Assembly (NCBI GenBank): GCA_023052935.1
Contig: CM041292.1
Location: 43,236,139-43,300,138 of the forward strand
DNA: 64,000 nucleotides
DNA from: Piezodorus guildinii
Lineage: Eukaryota; Arthropoda; Insecta; Hemiptera; Pentatomidae
Direction of reading: 5' to 3'
The notes beneath the pieces were generated by a model, which had not been told where the DNA came from, ran no database searches, and saw nothing but the letters and a program-made list of their open reading frames with translations. This document shows positions 1 to 10,565 of the stretch, one piece after another; within the stretch, counting starts at the first letter, position 1, and each line of letters opens with the position of its first letter. The translations under genes and the position numbers were made by a program.

Positions 1-139
1 ATGTAGAAGAGAGTGTTCTAATTTGAATATATTAATAAATTTATACTCTTCGTGGTTAGTCATTTAAAATTAAAAAAAAACATATATATAGTGAAGAAAT
101 AAAATTATATTTGATATTATTAAATATGATATTACTGAC

Positions 140-389
140 CTGAAGTGCTCGTGGGCTGCGAGGGGCTGGTGCGGGGAGTGGTGGTGGTGGGGGGACTGGA
201 CCTGGTGGTGGTGGTACGGGGGGAGGGGCGGGGGCGGCTCCTGGTAGAGGGGCTGGTGGAAGTAGCCGCCCCCGCCCCCAGCCGCCCCCCCCCGCCGCCT
301 CGTAGCCCAGCCCGTACTGCAGCTTGGACTGCACAGTGTAGTAGTGGTACAGCCAGCTGTTGTTCCGCATCACTCCAGCCTCGCTCTCA
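140..389 (-). CDS. dys: dysfusion-like bHLH-PAS gene, exon downstream of PAS-B (last exon seen)
   Basis: This exon follows the PAC motif of a bHLH-PAS transcription factor, a DNA-binding nuclear protein class that works as a dimer with ARNT/Tango. The acceptor is tctgttacag before base 389 and the donor is gtcagtaat after base 140. The first base completes a serine codon left open by the exon at 10412-10565, giving NQVLSESEAG across the junction. The exon then reads VMRNNSWLYHYYTVQSKLQ, a block I associate with the dysfusion/NPAS4-type family. After residue 35 or so the upstream frame becomes low-complexity Gly/Pro/Arg. One base over, the frame reads a His/Pro/Gln/Tyr-rich tract (for example HHHQVQSPHHHH) up to the donor, which looks like the true C-terminal region. 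The switch falls at the C9 run at 285-293. The gene continues beyond base 1. Family assignment is from memory of motifs, not a search. Confidence 0.75.
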
Positions 390-1118
390 CTGTAACAGAT
401 ACAAAAAGTATGATTAATAGTATAAAATAAAAAAATAATAAGAAGAAGAATTAATCCTCAAACAACTAGAGTATATGTTAGAGCTCAAATATATTCGATA
501 TGTTAGAGCATTAAAGATGTATGTCAAGTGGATAAACGATACTGTTTACTGCGTAACAGCTGAACAGGACAAATTTTAGGTTGCTCCTTAGGATTAAAGA
601 CCAAGATTCACGGCGAGCTTCTACATTGCTTTCAATATATTAAAACCAACATGTAGGCAGCTTTTTCATGCCCTCTGAATAGAATTCGAACTTGCCTTTA
701 ACAAAAGCTCTGTAATTCTCATGCCTTCTCGAACGAAAAATTCTATGTAATGCCTTATTTTTGAAAACCTTAAGGCGTTTAAAGCAGCTGGAAGGAAGGA
801 GGATAAACCCAAACGTATTTCCCTAAAATTGGTGAGAGGGCTGACTAGATAGTGAGGATCGGACTGCTTTCTGTCCAACGGTTTGGCAAGGAGGTGATAT
901 GGCCTCCGTGTGAATGCTACCCTGTCATCGATCATATTTGTACAGATTCTGAAGACCTGGAATGGAGTTAGCTTACTATTCAATTCATTAATTATAGTGA
1001 TAATTTAATTATATTGTTTTCATAATTTACTATGAGTAACATTTTATCTGTGTTTTATCGGGATTAGGATATATTTTAAATAGGATGAGCTTTGAAAATC
1101 GTAAACTATAATAACATT

Positions 1119-1530
1119 CTATTTGTGAAAATACCGTATTGGAGGGATCGTGTCTGGAACAATTCTTACTTGAGGTATGTATTCTAGCAGACCATACTTG
1201 TCAAGCCTCCTCCAATATCTGACTGGAGAGTGGCCAAAGGTTCGCCGATGACCCGGCGGGTGGCCCCAAGATACGACGGGGGAGGAAGCGCCGAAACAAG
1301 AGCGAAGATACGGCGTCGTGTCCAAGATGGGAGATGCCAGGCCCACTCGAGCGTGTCGCGCTCTAGCTCATAGCTTTCTAAACATCTTTCAGGGGGTGTT
1401 GAATAATATCTGGGCTTTTGGCACTTTCACTGACGCCAATTCTCTCTTCTCAGCGACATCCGGTGATCTTCCGAGAAATGGATGCATCAGGACGGACCGT
1501 GAGATCGAGAACGTTAAGTCGAAAGAGCTC
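1119..1530. other. GC-richer non-coding island, possible regulatory segment
   Basis: This stretch is much richer in GC than its surroundings and includes a CCCGGCGGGTGGCCCC-like core near 1250-1275. Short open frames run through it on both strands, but none resembles a known protein and none has convincing splice sites in frame with the neighbouring gene. It does not match other repeats in the window. A conserved regulatory element within the intron is possible; an unrecognised old transposon is the alternative. Confidence 0.25.
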
Positions 1531-1970
1531 TTTGCGATTCCACGTATTGTACAATTACTAAGTATTAGGTCACTGATATTTTCTAGAATTAGTTTAGTAA
1601 ATTTAATTTGGCAATATATTTGGACAGCCGCAAGAGACAATTAGTTGAAGAAATTTGAGCAACACGTTCATCAATAGAGACGCATAAATGGTTGCTCTCC
1701 AGAAAAAGTAAATGGAACTGACTCAGCTGAGAATCGGACCTACTCGTTCTAACTTTGAGTAATTAATTGTTACACGTTCTCCTCTTGACTGAGGGACAGG
1801 AAGGGTGTCACAAGTGTTACTTTAGGCAATATAAAACTCAGATAAAACCGTTTCCAAGAATCAATCCAAAAATAAGAAAGTATACAGAACTTACTATTGT
1901 TTGTAAAAACACAACATAAAAATAAAATAAAATTATTGTGGATTTAATTAGTTGACCGTTGAGAATTACT

Positions 1971-2093
1971 GGAAGGAATTAGTCCGGGTGGCGGTCATTA
2001 AATGAAACAACTAAATAGTTTCAACTATTATTCAACTAGTTGAAACTATTTAGTTGTTTCATTTAATGACCGCCACCCGGACTAATTCCTTCC
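1971..2093. mobile_element. Foldback element copy 1 (57-bp perfect arms)
   Basis: The left arm 1971-2027 is the exact reverse complement of 2037-2093, around a 9-nt loop. The arms begin GGAAGGAATTAGTCCGGG. The second copy is at 29996-30151. About 35 bp left of this copy (1936-1970) also matches, inverted, the sequence just right of copy 2, so the full element includes an asymmetric extension on one side. No transposase is present. I do not recognise the family. Confidence 0.85.
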
Positions 2094-3341
2094 AAAAATA
2101 AAATTATATATCCCAAAATTCCGGAATTTAAAGTTTAAAAATTTAATACAAAGCTTGATGAGCCCATGTGGTTGAAAAACCCTGAATTAAAATTTCATAT
2201 TATTCTTGGGGTTGTGACCCACATGTAAAGATGAAATGAAAGAATCTTTACCTGCGGCTGAAAGTACTATACTCTACTCTCACCAAATCATCAAAACTAA
2301 AAATTAGACACAGTAACTGAATACATACACATACCTACTTAAACCCTCATGGACTTGCGCCTCACAGATTTATGGTTCAGCAAAAAAGACTTACATAAAA
2401 AAAAAATGTAATCGTTTTAAGACTCATAACGATAGTTGCTTGGTACGTAAACAAAGAGCATACGGACTTCAAAAACCAACAGTTGACCGAAACATACAAA
2501 CTCTTTATTCTCGTTTTCAAAGTAAGCTGCCTAGACGACCTTAAAGAAATGCCAATAGCAGAAATGCTTGTTATCAGAAGGCTGGAAAGAAGTTGGATGA
2601 GAGACCTCCACTGCTAAATTAAAGCCCAGGAAGGGGTGCTGTGTGTAATTTTGTTCCCCATGCCTATCATGTTTACTGCTGATGTTTAATAAAGCACATT
2701 TCCTTATTGCCAGATAATTTCTTACAGATGAAAATAGAAAATTTTTGAAGAAAAAAAAATTCTTGGTATATTACAAAATACTATAAAGTATCCTTTAGTC
2801 ATTATAAAAAAAATATCTGTACCACATGAAGTGTTCGGTACATTAGCACAAGGTAAGGTTCCGTACTGTTGCTATGCGGTTAATTGCCAAGCGAGGGGGT
2901 TTATCCCTGGCCTAATTTTTTAGTACCGACTTTATAAACCCAGTAAAGGCTGGATTAACATATTATAAGCCGTACATAATAATATAAGAAATATGACTGG
3001 GACTCGGCGATTCCGTCCAAATACTGCGGGCAACCTACTAAGTTTCCACACTCCACTTCAGTATATAAATTTAAAACAAATATAAGTGTAATCCAAACTC
3101 AAAAGTGTATTTGAAAGTGACAAGAAAATAGCACATTAATGTTTAGAGTATCGCTACGCTTCAAAGATTTCAATGATGCATATTGGTATTAAATAAAAAC
3201 TCGGGAATCGTGTAATCTAGAGAGTAAGTTATGTTTGTTGCTAATTCTATTAAATGGACGATAAATAAGTACATTTTGTTTGATAAGAACTTATGACTAT
3301 ATCCATACTTCAGGAAGTTTTTAGTTTTTAATATGTATTAT

Positions 3342-3712
3342 CACCAGTGATGCGGCTGAGAGGGAGGCGCTGGGATCCTTTTGACTCTGCTTGTCCTTCC
3401 ACAAGTGGGGGGACAAGCCCCGTCTGGGGTTCCCGAGCTGATTGTAAATATTGTACATAGGTATGAATGTGACATGTTTTGTTTATTTATTTGTTAACTT
3501 CATTTATTTGTATTTATTTTGTCTATAAATTTTGTTATTGTATACGTTTATTTATTTTGATTTTATTTTATGTAATTTGACTTTCCTTTTGTTTATATTG
3601 TAAATATTGTATGAATGAGATCCTGTAGCACTATTATTATTGTCTATTATGACAAATTGTAATATATACGAATAAAAAAAAAAAATAAAAAAAAATAAAA
3701 AATAAAAAAAAA
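3342..3712 (+). mobile_element. 5'-truncated LINE-A copy (3' UTR and poly(A) only)
   Basis: The sequence parallels the 3' UTR of the full-length LINE at 54123-58917. It shares CCAGTGATGCGGCTGAG, a GC hairpin (3389-3418), a long T/A-rich tail with ACAAATTGTAATATAT, and AATAAA followed by an A-rich tract. It is flanked by a 12-bp target duplication, AATATGTATTAT (3330-3341 and 3713-3724). This is a typical dead-on-arrival insertion made by target-primed reverse transcription. Divergence from the full-length copy suggests a related subfamily rather than a direct offspring. Confidence 0.85.
3389..3418 (+). other. Conserved LINE-A 3' UTR hairpin
   Basis: The stem has 14 pairs (two G-U) with a 2-nt AA loop, starting GCTTGTCC and ending GGACAAGC. 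The same hairpin in the full-length copy (54444-54475) has a different stem sequence but keeps pairing. Confidence 0.7.
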
Positions 3713-4288
3713 AATATGTATTATAATATTGGGATGGATAGACACGGAAGAATGCTCTCATACTAATTAAAAACTTTCTTTTTTTTTTTTTTTTTTTTTA
3801 GGTCGGTCTGATTCATAAGCCCATAATGTCCTAGGAGAGGTATATAATATAACCCCATTAGAGTCAGGCTCAAGGCTCTAAAGGCAAATACCACCTCGTT
3901 AAGACTGAAACTATATTTAAACCTGTATATAATGTATTTATTATTTTTATTAATTATAGTCTGACCCGCATTTCAAGTTTCTTTAACAACTTTTCCTCAT
4001 TAGAAAGTAGTGGCGTTTTCGGAACCAGGAAGAACAAAGAATAGGAGAGACGTGAAGGTACCGATTTTTTCGCTAAAATCCGTTTAAATTGGGATCATGA
4101 CCCCTCATTTTCATTATGAGAAATCCGGAATAGTAAATGATTTGTTAAAGGAATATGTTAGCATATTCGTTATGAAATCTACTTGGAAGAACATCGTGTC
4201 ACAGACTTTTTAGAGACAGAAAGTTATCGTTTTTCAAATCTTAGGTTTTATAATTTATGAGTGTCATATTGAAAAATATATTCTTAAA

Positions 4289-4291
<3 letters not shown>

Positions 4292-4352
<61 letters not shown>
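4292..4352. repeat. (AT)n microsatellite
   Basis: About 60 bp of uninterrupted AT dinucleotides. Confidence 0.95.
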
Positions 4353-4354
<2 letters not shown>

Positions 4355-4415
4355 AGTGTTCTTTCAAAGCTCGTAGGCTAAACATGTCTAATTAAGACAC
4401 TATTTTGTCCAAAAT

Positions 4416-4505
4416 TGCATGATTATGAGAACAATAAGTTCTCGAAACGTCGCATAGATAAAATTGTTTATTCATTGACTGAAACCTAAGAACAACACAA
4501 ACTTA
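4416..4505 (+). repeat. Repeat unit with hammerhead-like hairpin, copy 1
   Basis: This is nearly identical to 4637-4722. It contains a GAGAAC/GTTCTC hairpin followed directly by GAAACGTCGCA, with TGC before the degenerate core ATGATTA. The order TGC, core, hairpin, GAAAC, GTC, GCA follows a type I hammerhead layout. Core positions are altered, so activity is unlikely. Confidence 0.6.
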
Positions 4506-4636
4506 AATTATCAACAGTCGAGAACTGATCAAACAATATTATTATCAAAAGGTTATTAGAAGAAAAATCAACAGTGGGTGGAAAAAGGGAAAAAAATGGG
4601 ATTTTATGAAGAAATTAGATCAACACATGGTACCCA

Positions 4637-4722
4637 GGCATGATTATGAGAACAATAAATTCTCGAAACGTCGCATAGATAAAATTGTTTATTCATTGAC
4701 TGAAACCTAACAACACAAACTT
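4637..4722 (+). repeat. Repeat unit with hammerhead-like hairpin, copy 2
   Basis: This is a direct repeat of 4416-4505 with few substitutions, separated from it by about 130 bp of unrelated sequence. It has the same GAGAAC/TTCTC hairpin followed by GAAACGTCGCA. Confidence 0.6.
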
Positions 4723-6059
4723 ATATATAAATATATATGAAAATGACCAAGAAATGTTATTAGCTAGAAGATATTAAATTAATTTCATATAAATTTAAAT
4801 TAATATATGCTTACTATGACAAATAACTCAATTAGAACTTAGCCGGACTGAATATTATTTCTTTAAAGTGTATTTTATATTGTTAGTATGGAATAGTTAA
4901 ACGTCTTTTGTTAGCAGTATGGAAATTAATACTAAAAACTATGAAGGGATTTTGAATTTTGACTAAGATTTAATCCAATTTTCTGAACATACGAGTATTG
5001 ATAGTAATATGAAAGTATTATATTACCTTCTAAATATAATTGTATAATTTAAAAGAGAATGGCAAGGACGAATAAACTTGAGTGAGTGTAGTATATATCA
5101 AATTATATTAATTGAAAAAAAATTGCAAATACATTTCTAATCCGGATAAGCGATTAAAAAAAGGAGACAAAGTTTTTGATTGATTATTTTTTCTCCGGAA
5201 AGATTATTTTCATAATACTTTATCGTTATATAAATATTCACCAGTTATCCTAATTGTCTCCTAAATCTTCGTGCATTAAAATTCCCAACACAAAATTTAG
5301 TGTATGTTAGCTTATTTATTTTAGGTCACTTTATGCTGCTATGGCTAATCGGACCATGTTACAGAAGGAGTCCTAATTTTTTCCTATTCAGTTTTAATTA
5401 ATAAAGAGGTCTTTAACGAATATCTGACATAGCGAAAGGTCGGAGCTACCTTAATACGTATCCTCCGGAGGATGATATAACTGAGAGTGTTTTACTCCCA
5501 TAAAAAAATTCTTGGGCCACCTTCCACGTTTGAAAATGCAAACTTGGGCATAGAAGGCTTTTATGCTATCAAAAATTCAAAGACAATAGCAAAAAATATT
5601 TCCAAGTTAAATACTGTTATTCCGCAGATGGCTCCCTAAATTAATGCGACCAAACGTTCTATATGTACTTACAAACATTTAGTATTAATAACAACTATGG
5701 GACTTTTACGTTAGGAATGCTCTAGTCTAACTAATTAGTTTATTTTATATTTTATAATTATTCTTCAGTAATATAGAAAATTAAAATCCTCAACTCCTTC
5801 ATTCTTGATGTTGCATGTACTCCGAAATGACTCCACGGAGACCTCAATCGTTAGCTTCCCATATTGTCAACCCATCAGCGTTATTGAATTCTGATGAGTC
5901 GACGTTTTTCACCTTCCTTCACTAATGGTGTCTAAATTAACGACTTCTTAAAAGGAATAACTACATCCTATTCTTACATATAAAGGAAAATATTAAAAAT
6001 GTCTGGGGATACAATCATCAAGAAAGAATGCACTAATAAGGAGAATTTTTTATATTCGT

Positions 6060-6095
6060 CTTCCAACGTTTCGGCCTAAATTGTAGGGTGACTAG
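6060..6095 (-). repeat. Degenerate hammerhead-like module
   Basis: On the minus strand this reads TTTAGGCCGAAACGTTGGAAG after a CCCTA segment. It resembles the 3' half of the modules at 37563-37604 and 38711-38749. The 5' CTGATGA half is not recognisable. Confidence 0.35.
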
Positions 6096-6620
6096 CTATG
6101 TTCTATCATTCAAGTAATTTCAATGCCTTGAATAATTAAAGATACTCTCCAAGTTCATTATATTTATTATTATTATTATTATTATAGATTTTTTTTACAA
6201 AATTTAAGAATAAATTATGTTTTTTTTTTTTAATTTTCATAAAAATCCTATTTATATTTATTTTACACACGCCTACATTTAGACCTATTTAAAAAAAAAA
6301 AGTTTGTTAATAATTAAATAGCCTTTTCGGATTTTCTATAAATTACTTAAAATAAAATTTGAATCAAACGTATTTTAATCTAAGAACATAATTTATTACT
6401 TGAACAGTAGCTACATTAGGTCTTTTAAATAATTATATATTTCTGTCCAATAATTTTTAGTTATTTATAATTAATATATATATTTTATGTATGTTTTTAA
6501 GTTCGTTGATCTTTCCTTATTAGATCTTTCTTTAATTATCGCTCTCAATTGTATTACATATATAAGCATTACAAACTATCTAATAAGATTGTTATGATAT
6601 TATTTTACTTTCTACCCTTC

Positions 6621-6621
<1 letters not shown>

Positions 6622-6661
<40 letters not shown>
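6622..6661. repeat. (AT)n microsatellite
   Basis: About 38 bp of TA dinucleotides. Confidence 0.95.
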
Positions 6662-6665
<4 letters not shown>

Positions 6666-7600
6666 GTATACCATATGTGGTAGATATGAAGTCTCATTTC
6701 AGCAATCACATGAAATCCTAGATTATCATTGTTTATTACGGAGGTGCCATGTGAGATCGTTAATCGTGGGCATGCTCGGAGTTTATCAACAGTTACCGTC
6801 AGACCATTCGTCAGGACTGTTCCCACGGCTTCAGGTACACCCTGACACCACCATTGTTGAAACTCCTGCGTCTCTATTAGACGAGAGGTCCTTTTAATCC
6901 GATGAATGGGAGCCGGGCCAGAAAAGAAAGAAGTCGAGGTTTCATTGATGCCGTCCTCATGAGCTGCAATCAGCGGTTCTTGCCTCTCCATTACCAGGTG
7001 ATTACGGTGCACTTTACAGGCGATTAGAACTGTCTCGCTGGAGAGGTATGCGGCGAAGAACCTGATGGCCTCCTCCCATTAATGTCCTAGTGTCAATGGC
7101 GTCTTCTCGAGGATGATGTGAATGCCTTTCGGTAAGTTGGGATAATGACATTCTTTTGGGAATGCTAGTAATTATTTGAAAAAATACCGAAAAAAAATAG
7201 AGTGTGGAAGACGATGTAAGTCAATGAAAAGAAACGTAAAAACATGAAAAATATGCACCTAGCAACTTGTAAGTTTTAAGTGATTGTCGTTCAATATATA
7301 TACAATGCCAAGATGACGAATTTATTGAGCTAGTTACCCAGGGATACGTCAGATTGAAAACATAAGGTGGAAATTCAGATGAGGAGGACAATCGAAAAGG
7401 AAGGATTATAGCCTGGATGTCCTCTTTTGGTCCTGCAACAGCCTGGAGAGGCAAATAAGGGCTTTCCAGTTAGGCGGGAACAGCTCGTTTGGAAGCAGAA
7501 CCAGAAATATGGGAAGGACATCTGAGCAACAATGGCTTTAGGCCGCTGTCAATATTCACATTTAGTAGTAGTATTACAACTACCTGTGATCCATGGCATA
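6662..7600. other. Intronic segment with moderate GC, no recognised gene
   Basis: Overlapping open frames occur on both strands (longest on the minus strand, 6662-7012, 116 codons). The product shows no familiar domain and has no in-frame splice partners or neighbouring exon. GC content above the flanks and absence of other copies in the window suggest a unique segment. It could hold regulatory sequence or an unrecognised relic. Confidence 0.2.
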
Positions 7601-8089
7601 CAAAAAGGAAAAAAACACGCTATCGTGCTGTGAGGCTGATGGTCGATAAAATGAGAGAATGATTTAATATACGGCTAACTATAGCGTTGATCATCTCATC
7701 GATTTTCGGTTGTTACTATAAGAAGTATTAACTAGAACGTTTTTAACATTAAAATGATATTCTGAATTTTGAAACAACTTTCTGTTTAATGTATTTATTT
7801 AGAGATTTGGATGTTAGTCAATCAGTAAATAATTATTTTATTTATGTTTTTTTAAGCTCTATACCACAGTTATTTATTTTTGACCCGCGATGTCACTTTT
7901 GGAGGGAAAAACAAAACTTGGAAAAATTACTTCCATAATATTTTTATATGACATCAAACTTACGTTTTTGGCATCTGCGATTTCTAGACTCTTACCCTGA
8001 AGTTTGTTTATCCTGAGCGCTCAACTATTGAATATTATTTTTATGCTAAAACTAATACGGTAACTTCTCACTTATACTCATGATTACAC

Positions 8090-8420
8090 TTGCCCTTTAG
8101 ATATGGCTAGCCATCCAGTAGGTGTGCAAAGGACTCATTAGCAGTTGAGATATCGAATACTCTTCCAGGTAATCGAACTACCCAATCGAAAGCATAATTA
8201 AAGTCCATCTCCTGGAGAGGTAATTAACTGTTATTGGCTGCTTTAGCGGCTCCAGGAATATTATAATTCCATGTTCGAATATCCTTATATTCCAGATAGC
8301 TATCGCAACAGAACGAAATCATATTCGCGCCTGAAATTGGCAATATTTATTGTCTATCAGGCCGATTTATCTATTTCACCAAAACAGTTCTGAGCCAGGG
8401 CAGTCTCTTCTAGGTTTTTT
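8090..8420. other. Unique intronic segment with homeodomain-type cores
   Basis: This segment has mixed base composition with CATAATTAAAG, GGTAATTAACTG and ATTATAATTCC motifs and no coding potential. It is a weak candidate cis-regulatory segment. I have no stronger evidence. Confidence 0.2.
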
Positions 8421-9106
8421 ATTTCCAAGTGAAATCTCGTTAAAGAACCGATAAGGTCGGTGTTAATATACTTATTAAAATTTTGGATTAGTAATTAATT
8501 AAAAACGATATTTCGTTGGTAAAATCTCAATCATTTTAAATTATGTTATTTCATCGGAATGCAACTTTAGCATTAAGTTATTTTTTTTGTTTTCAATATT
8601 TTTAATATTAAGAAACTATAATGCCACAATTTTAATGAGTTTATTTAGTGAATTTGAACGTGTCTAAGTTGCTCCAACGTTGATACCATTAAAAAAAATG
8701 TTATTTCAACCTAACAATTAGAAAGAACCACTGCTTCTAAATGTAAAATTTAAAGATTAAAAGTTATAGATAAATACATTTTTTGTTTCTTCTAGTCCTG
8801 ATTTGATTCTGGACATTTTATCATTTTTGTGCAGATATCAATTATATAACATAATTAGTTATATTGGTTTCAAAGAAAAAAAGTCACTTTCTGAATACAT
8901 TTTTTTTTTTAGTGTTGGCACTATTTTGCCATTCTGCTAATATTGCTCAAACTAAAATTATGAGGATAATTCTCTCGACAGAAATTTAGTGGAGAATGTT
9001 ATTTTTTATGTATCCTTTGTCGCTAGGACCTACCGTCTTGGTTTAAAAGAAAAATATCACATTTATTTTTCAAATTTTTTTATTAATAGGCTTTTTTACC
9101 TTCTAT

Positions 9107-9134
9107 AGCTCATTAATTCCGCTCGTCCGTCCTC
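9107..9134. repeat. 28-bp direct repeat flanking LTR fragment, left copy
   Basis: This is identical over 28 bp to 9869-9896 (begins AGCTCATTAATTCC). The two copies abut the two ends of the LTR/gag fragment and resemble a long target-site duplication. Confidence 0.8.
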
Positions 9135-9670
9135 CCGGACATCACATTGTGTGGTTGGATCTCCAAAATTCGGTCTCAAATATCCGCTAGTTTGTTTAAA
9201 TCTCCATCCGTGATAAGTTAAAATGCTTCTTATTTGACTCGATAGCTTATCAAGCCAGAGAGTTTTGATCAATTTGTCAGAAACTTCCGAAGTAGCTAAC
9301 CCTTTCATTTTCCCAGAAGCTGACTTTGTTTCATGTCACCAATGTTCATTAATTTTCGATCTTCACTCTGCCTATAAATAGCTAGTAACCTTTCTTTGGC
9401 TCTAGTGTACTTCTCTTTTTCCTCCGATTGTACTAATTCCCAAATATTTTCTACCGTTTTTAAATCTGATTGAGCCATTAGGTAATTAAATATGGTCTCT
9501 TCCCGGGTTACATTCCAAAGTTCGAACTGGGCCTCAGCTTGGCAAAACCATATTTCGGGCTTTTCCACCCAGAACGGAGACAATTTTACAGCTACCCTGC
9601 CTACATGTAAGTTAGGTGTGATCTCACCTTTCTCGCCAACATCTGCATTTCCGCTTCCACTCTGCGACAT
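9135..9670 (-). pseudogene. Broken gag of a Ty3/gypsy element
   Basis: The encoded product would be a retrotransposon capsid (gag) protein. The likely start is the Met at 9670, because the earlier Met at 9691 overlaps the primer binding site. The N-terminal part contains the block VKLSPFWVEKPEIWFCQAEA, then QFELWNVTREETIFNYLMAQ, typical of insect gypsy gag. Near 9305-9308 the frame breaks within a short A run (GGAAAATGA), and the homologous reading resumes at MKGLATSEVSDKLIKTLWL in another frame. Sequence homologous to gag ends near the 28-bp repeat, so the nucleocapsid region is missing. It cannot encode a functional capsid as it stands. Confidence 0.75.
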
Positions 9671-9675
9671 CGTGA

Positions 9676-9690
9676 ACGTCGGGGTCACCA
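9676..9690 (-). other. Primer binding site for tRNA-Trp
   Basis: Minus-strand TGGTGACCCCGACGT matches the complement of the 3' end of insect tRNA-Trp including CCA. It lies just inside the LTR-like segment and upstream of gag, as expected for first-strand priming. Confidence 0.75.
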
Positions 9691-9691
9691 A

Positions 9692-9868
9692 TTATTGCTG
9701 TCTTTATATTTTAATCAAATAAATCAGCTCAACATTAAAAATATCGTTGTTTTTTTTAGGCACATTACAATAATAAACATTATAAACCTTCCCTTATAAT
9801 TTATCAATCGAATCGATAATTATACAATTGTTATCAATATTATTGATACTATCTGATGTTACCCTACA
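9692..9868 (-). mobile_element. LTR-like segment (about 175 bp)
   Basis: This segment begins TGTAGGGTAAC at 9868 and ends just before the primer binding site. No second LTR is found, so the boundaries rest on the TG start, the primer site and the flanking duplication. Confidence 0.5.
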
Positions 9869-9896
9869 AGCTCATTAATTCCGCTCGTCCGTCCTC
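9869..9896. repeat. 28-bp direct repeat flanking LTR fragment, right copy
   Basis: This is identical to 9107-9134 and directly abuts the TGTAGGGT terminus of the LTR-like segment. Confidence 0.8.
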
Positions 9897-10049
9897 AAAC
9901 TCAATTGAATTGGGAAATGCGGTGGATTATAGATACACAAATCCACAATCTATTGTTTTTTCCAGTCAGGGCAAAATTTTTATTGTTTGTATATTTGTCA
10001 TTTACGGGACTGAATTCGATTATTGTATGTTTTGATTTAAAAAAATAAG

Positions 10050-10300
10050 GCTTTGGTGTAGTGGCTAGTATAACAGCCTTCTATGCCCAAGGTTGCGGGT
10101 TCAAAGTTGGCAGGTGGCCCTTGAATATTTTGATAGGAGTCAAATATCCTTAGTTATGCCGTTATTCGGATGGGACTTAATAAGGAGATCCGTCAGGCAC
10201 TGGTTAAAGATCCCTATCCTAATAAAAGCTAGATAGTCAAAATTTAAGAATCCCACTGTAGCATCGTCCGATCAGACAAAGTTAAACAACACTCTCTAAT
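10050..10300 (+). mobile_element. tRNA-derived SINE, family 1
   Basis: The head has an A-box-like stretch (GTGGCTAGTATAACAGCC) and a B box (GGTTCAAAG), followed by a conserved body with TTAGTTATGCCGT, TAAAGATCCCTATCC and CCCACTGTAGCATCGTCCGA. Other copies occur at 14055, 14415, 23660, 25497 and 51990, all on the plus strand. Confidence 0.85.
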
Positions 10301-10411
10301 TTTGGATTTCTCTCGGTAAACAAATATTTTTAAATGACAAGTATTCAGCAAATATTTCTATACATATATGTAAAAAAAATAAATAAAATAAAGTTATATT
10401 TTTATACATAC

Positions 10412-10565
10412 CTGAGTACCTGGTTGGTGGCTACGATGAGAGGCTGCTGGCTGTTCTCGAGGTTCTCCTTCACCTGGAGCACGGTGTGGACCCAGAGCCA
10501 ATCCCCAGACCGCCGCTGTACCCTCACCAAGAGGATGCAAGACCTGTCCTGCTCCGACTGGGTGA
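10412..10565 (-). CDS. dys: dysfusion-like bHLH-PAS gene, PAS-B/PAC exon
   Basis: This exon is 154 nt (2 + 50 codons + 2), with acceptor tgttacag before 10565 and donor gtatgtat after 10412. It encodes the second half of PAS-B and the PAC motif, including TQSEQDRSCILLVRVQRRSG and DWLWVHTVLQVKE and ending QPLIVATNQVL. PAS-B/PAC in this class supports dimerisation with ARNT/Tango. The aromatic-rich DWLWVHTVLQ strand and the IVxTNQVL ending are typical of the PAC strands of bHLH-PAS proteins. Together they fit the dysfusion/NPAS4 type better than single-minded, trachealess, Clock or ARNT. The 5' side completes an Ile codon (A|TC) with exon 27915-28021 and the 3' side opens a Ser codon (AG|T) with exon 140-389. 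A shadow frame without splice logic also runs through here and was ignored. Confidence 0.85.

Larger units (their letters stand above)
9135..9868 (-). mobile_element. Truncated Ty3/gypsy retroelement (CsRn1-like), LTR to partial gag
   Basis: Read on the minus strand, the fragment begins with an LTR-like segment starting TGTAGGGT at 9868. It continues through a tRNA-Trp primer binding site (9676-9690) and ends inside gag. Nothing of protease, RT or integrase is present. A Trp primer site is known from the CsRn1 group of Ty3/gypsy elements. The fragment is flanked exactly by a 28-bp direct repeat, so it appears to have inserted as an already truncated cDNA. Confidence 0.65.
390..10411 (-). other. 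Intron of the dysfusion-like gene (10.0 kb)
   Basis: This interval is bounded by the donor gtatgtata (minus, next to 10412) and the acceptor tctgttacag (next to 389). Flanking exon phases match (2 nt then 1 nt). It carries a foldback element, a LINE-A 3' copy, hammerhead-like repeats, a truncated LTR retroelement and a SINE, listed separately. Stretches 410-1110, 2100-3330, 3730-4280, 4730-6060 and 7610-8090 are AT-rich, and I see no gene in them. Confidence 0.7.

Noticed and set aside
56..373. Minus-strand frame starting at 373 taken as a whole gene, and the overlapping plus-strand frame 145-417
   Set aside because: Splice signals and phase show it is an exon with borders 140-389. The plus-strand frame is a shadow of GC-rich coding sequence.
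4416..4722. CRISPR-like direct repeats
   Set aside because: There are only two units, 86-90 bp long, in a eukaryotic context, and they are explained as a dispersed repeat.
10050..10120. Functional tRNA gene
   Set aside because: A and B boxes are present, but no cloverleaf with intact acceptor stem is seen, and the downstream body repeats at several loci, which identifies a SINE.
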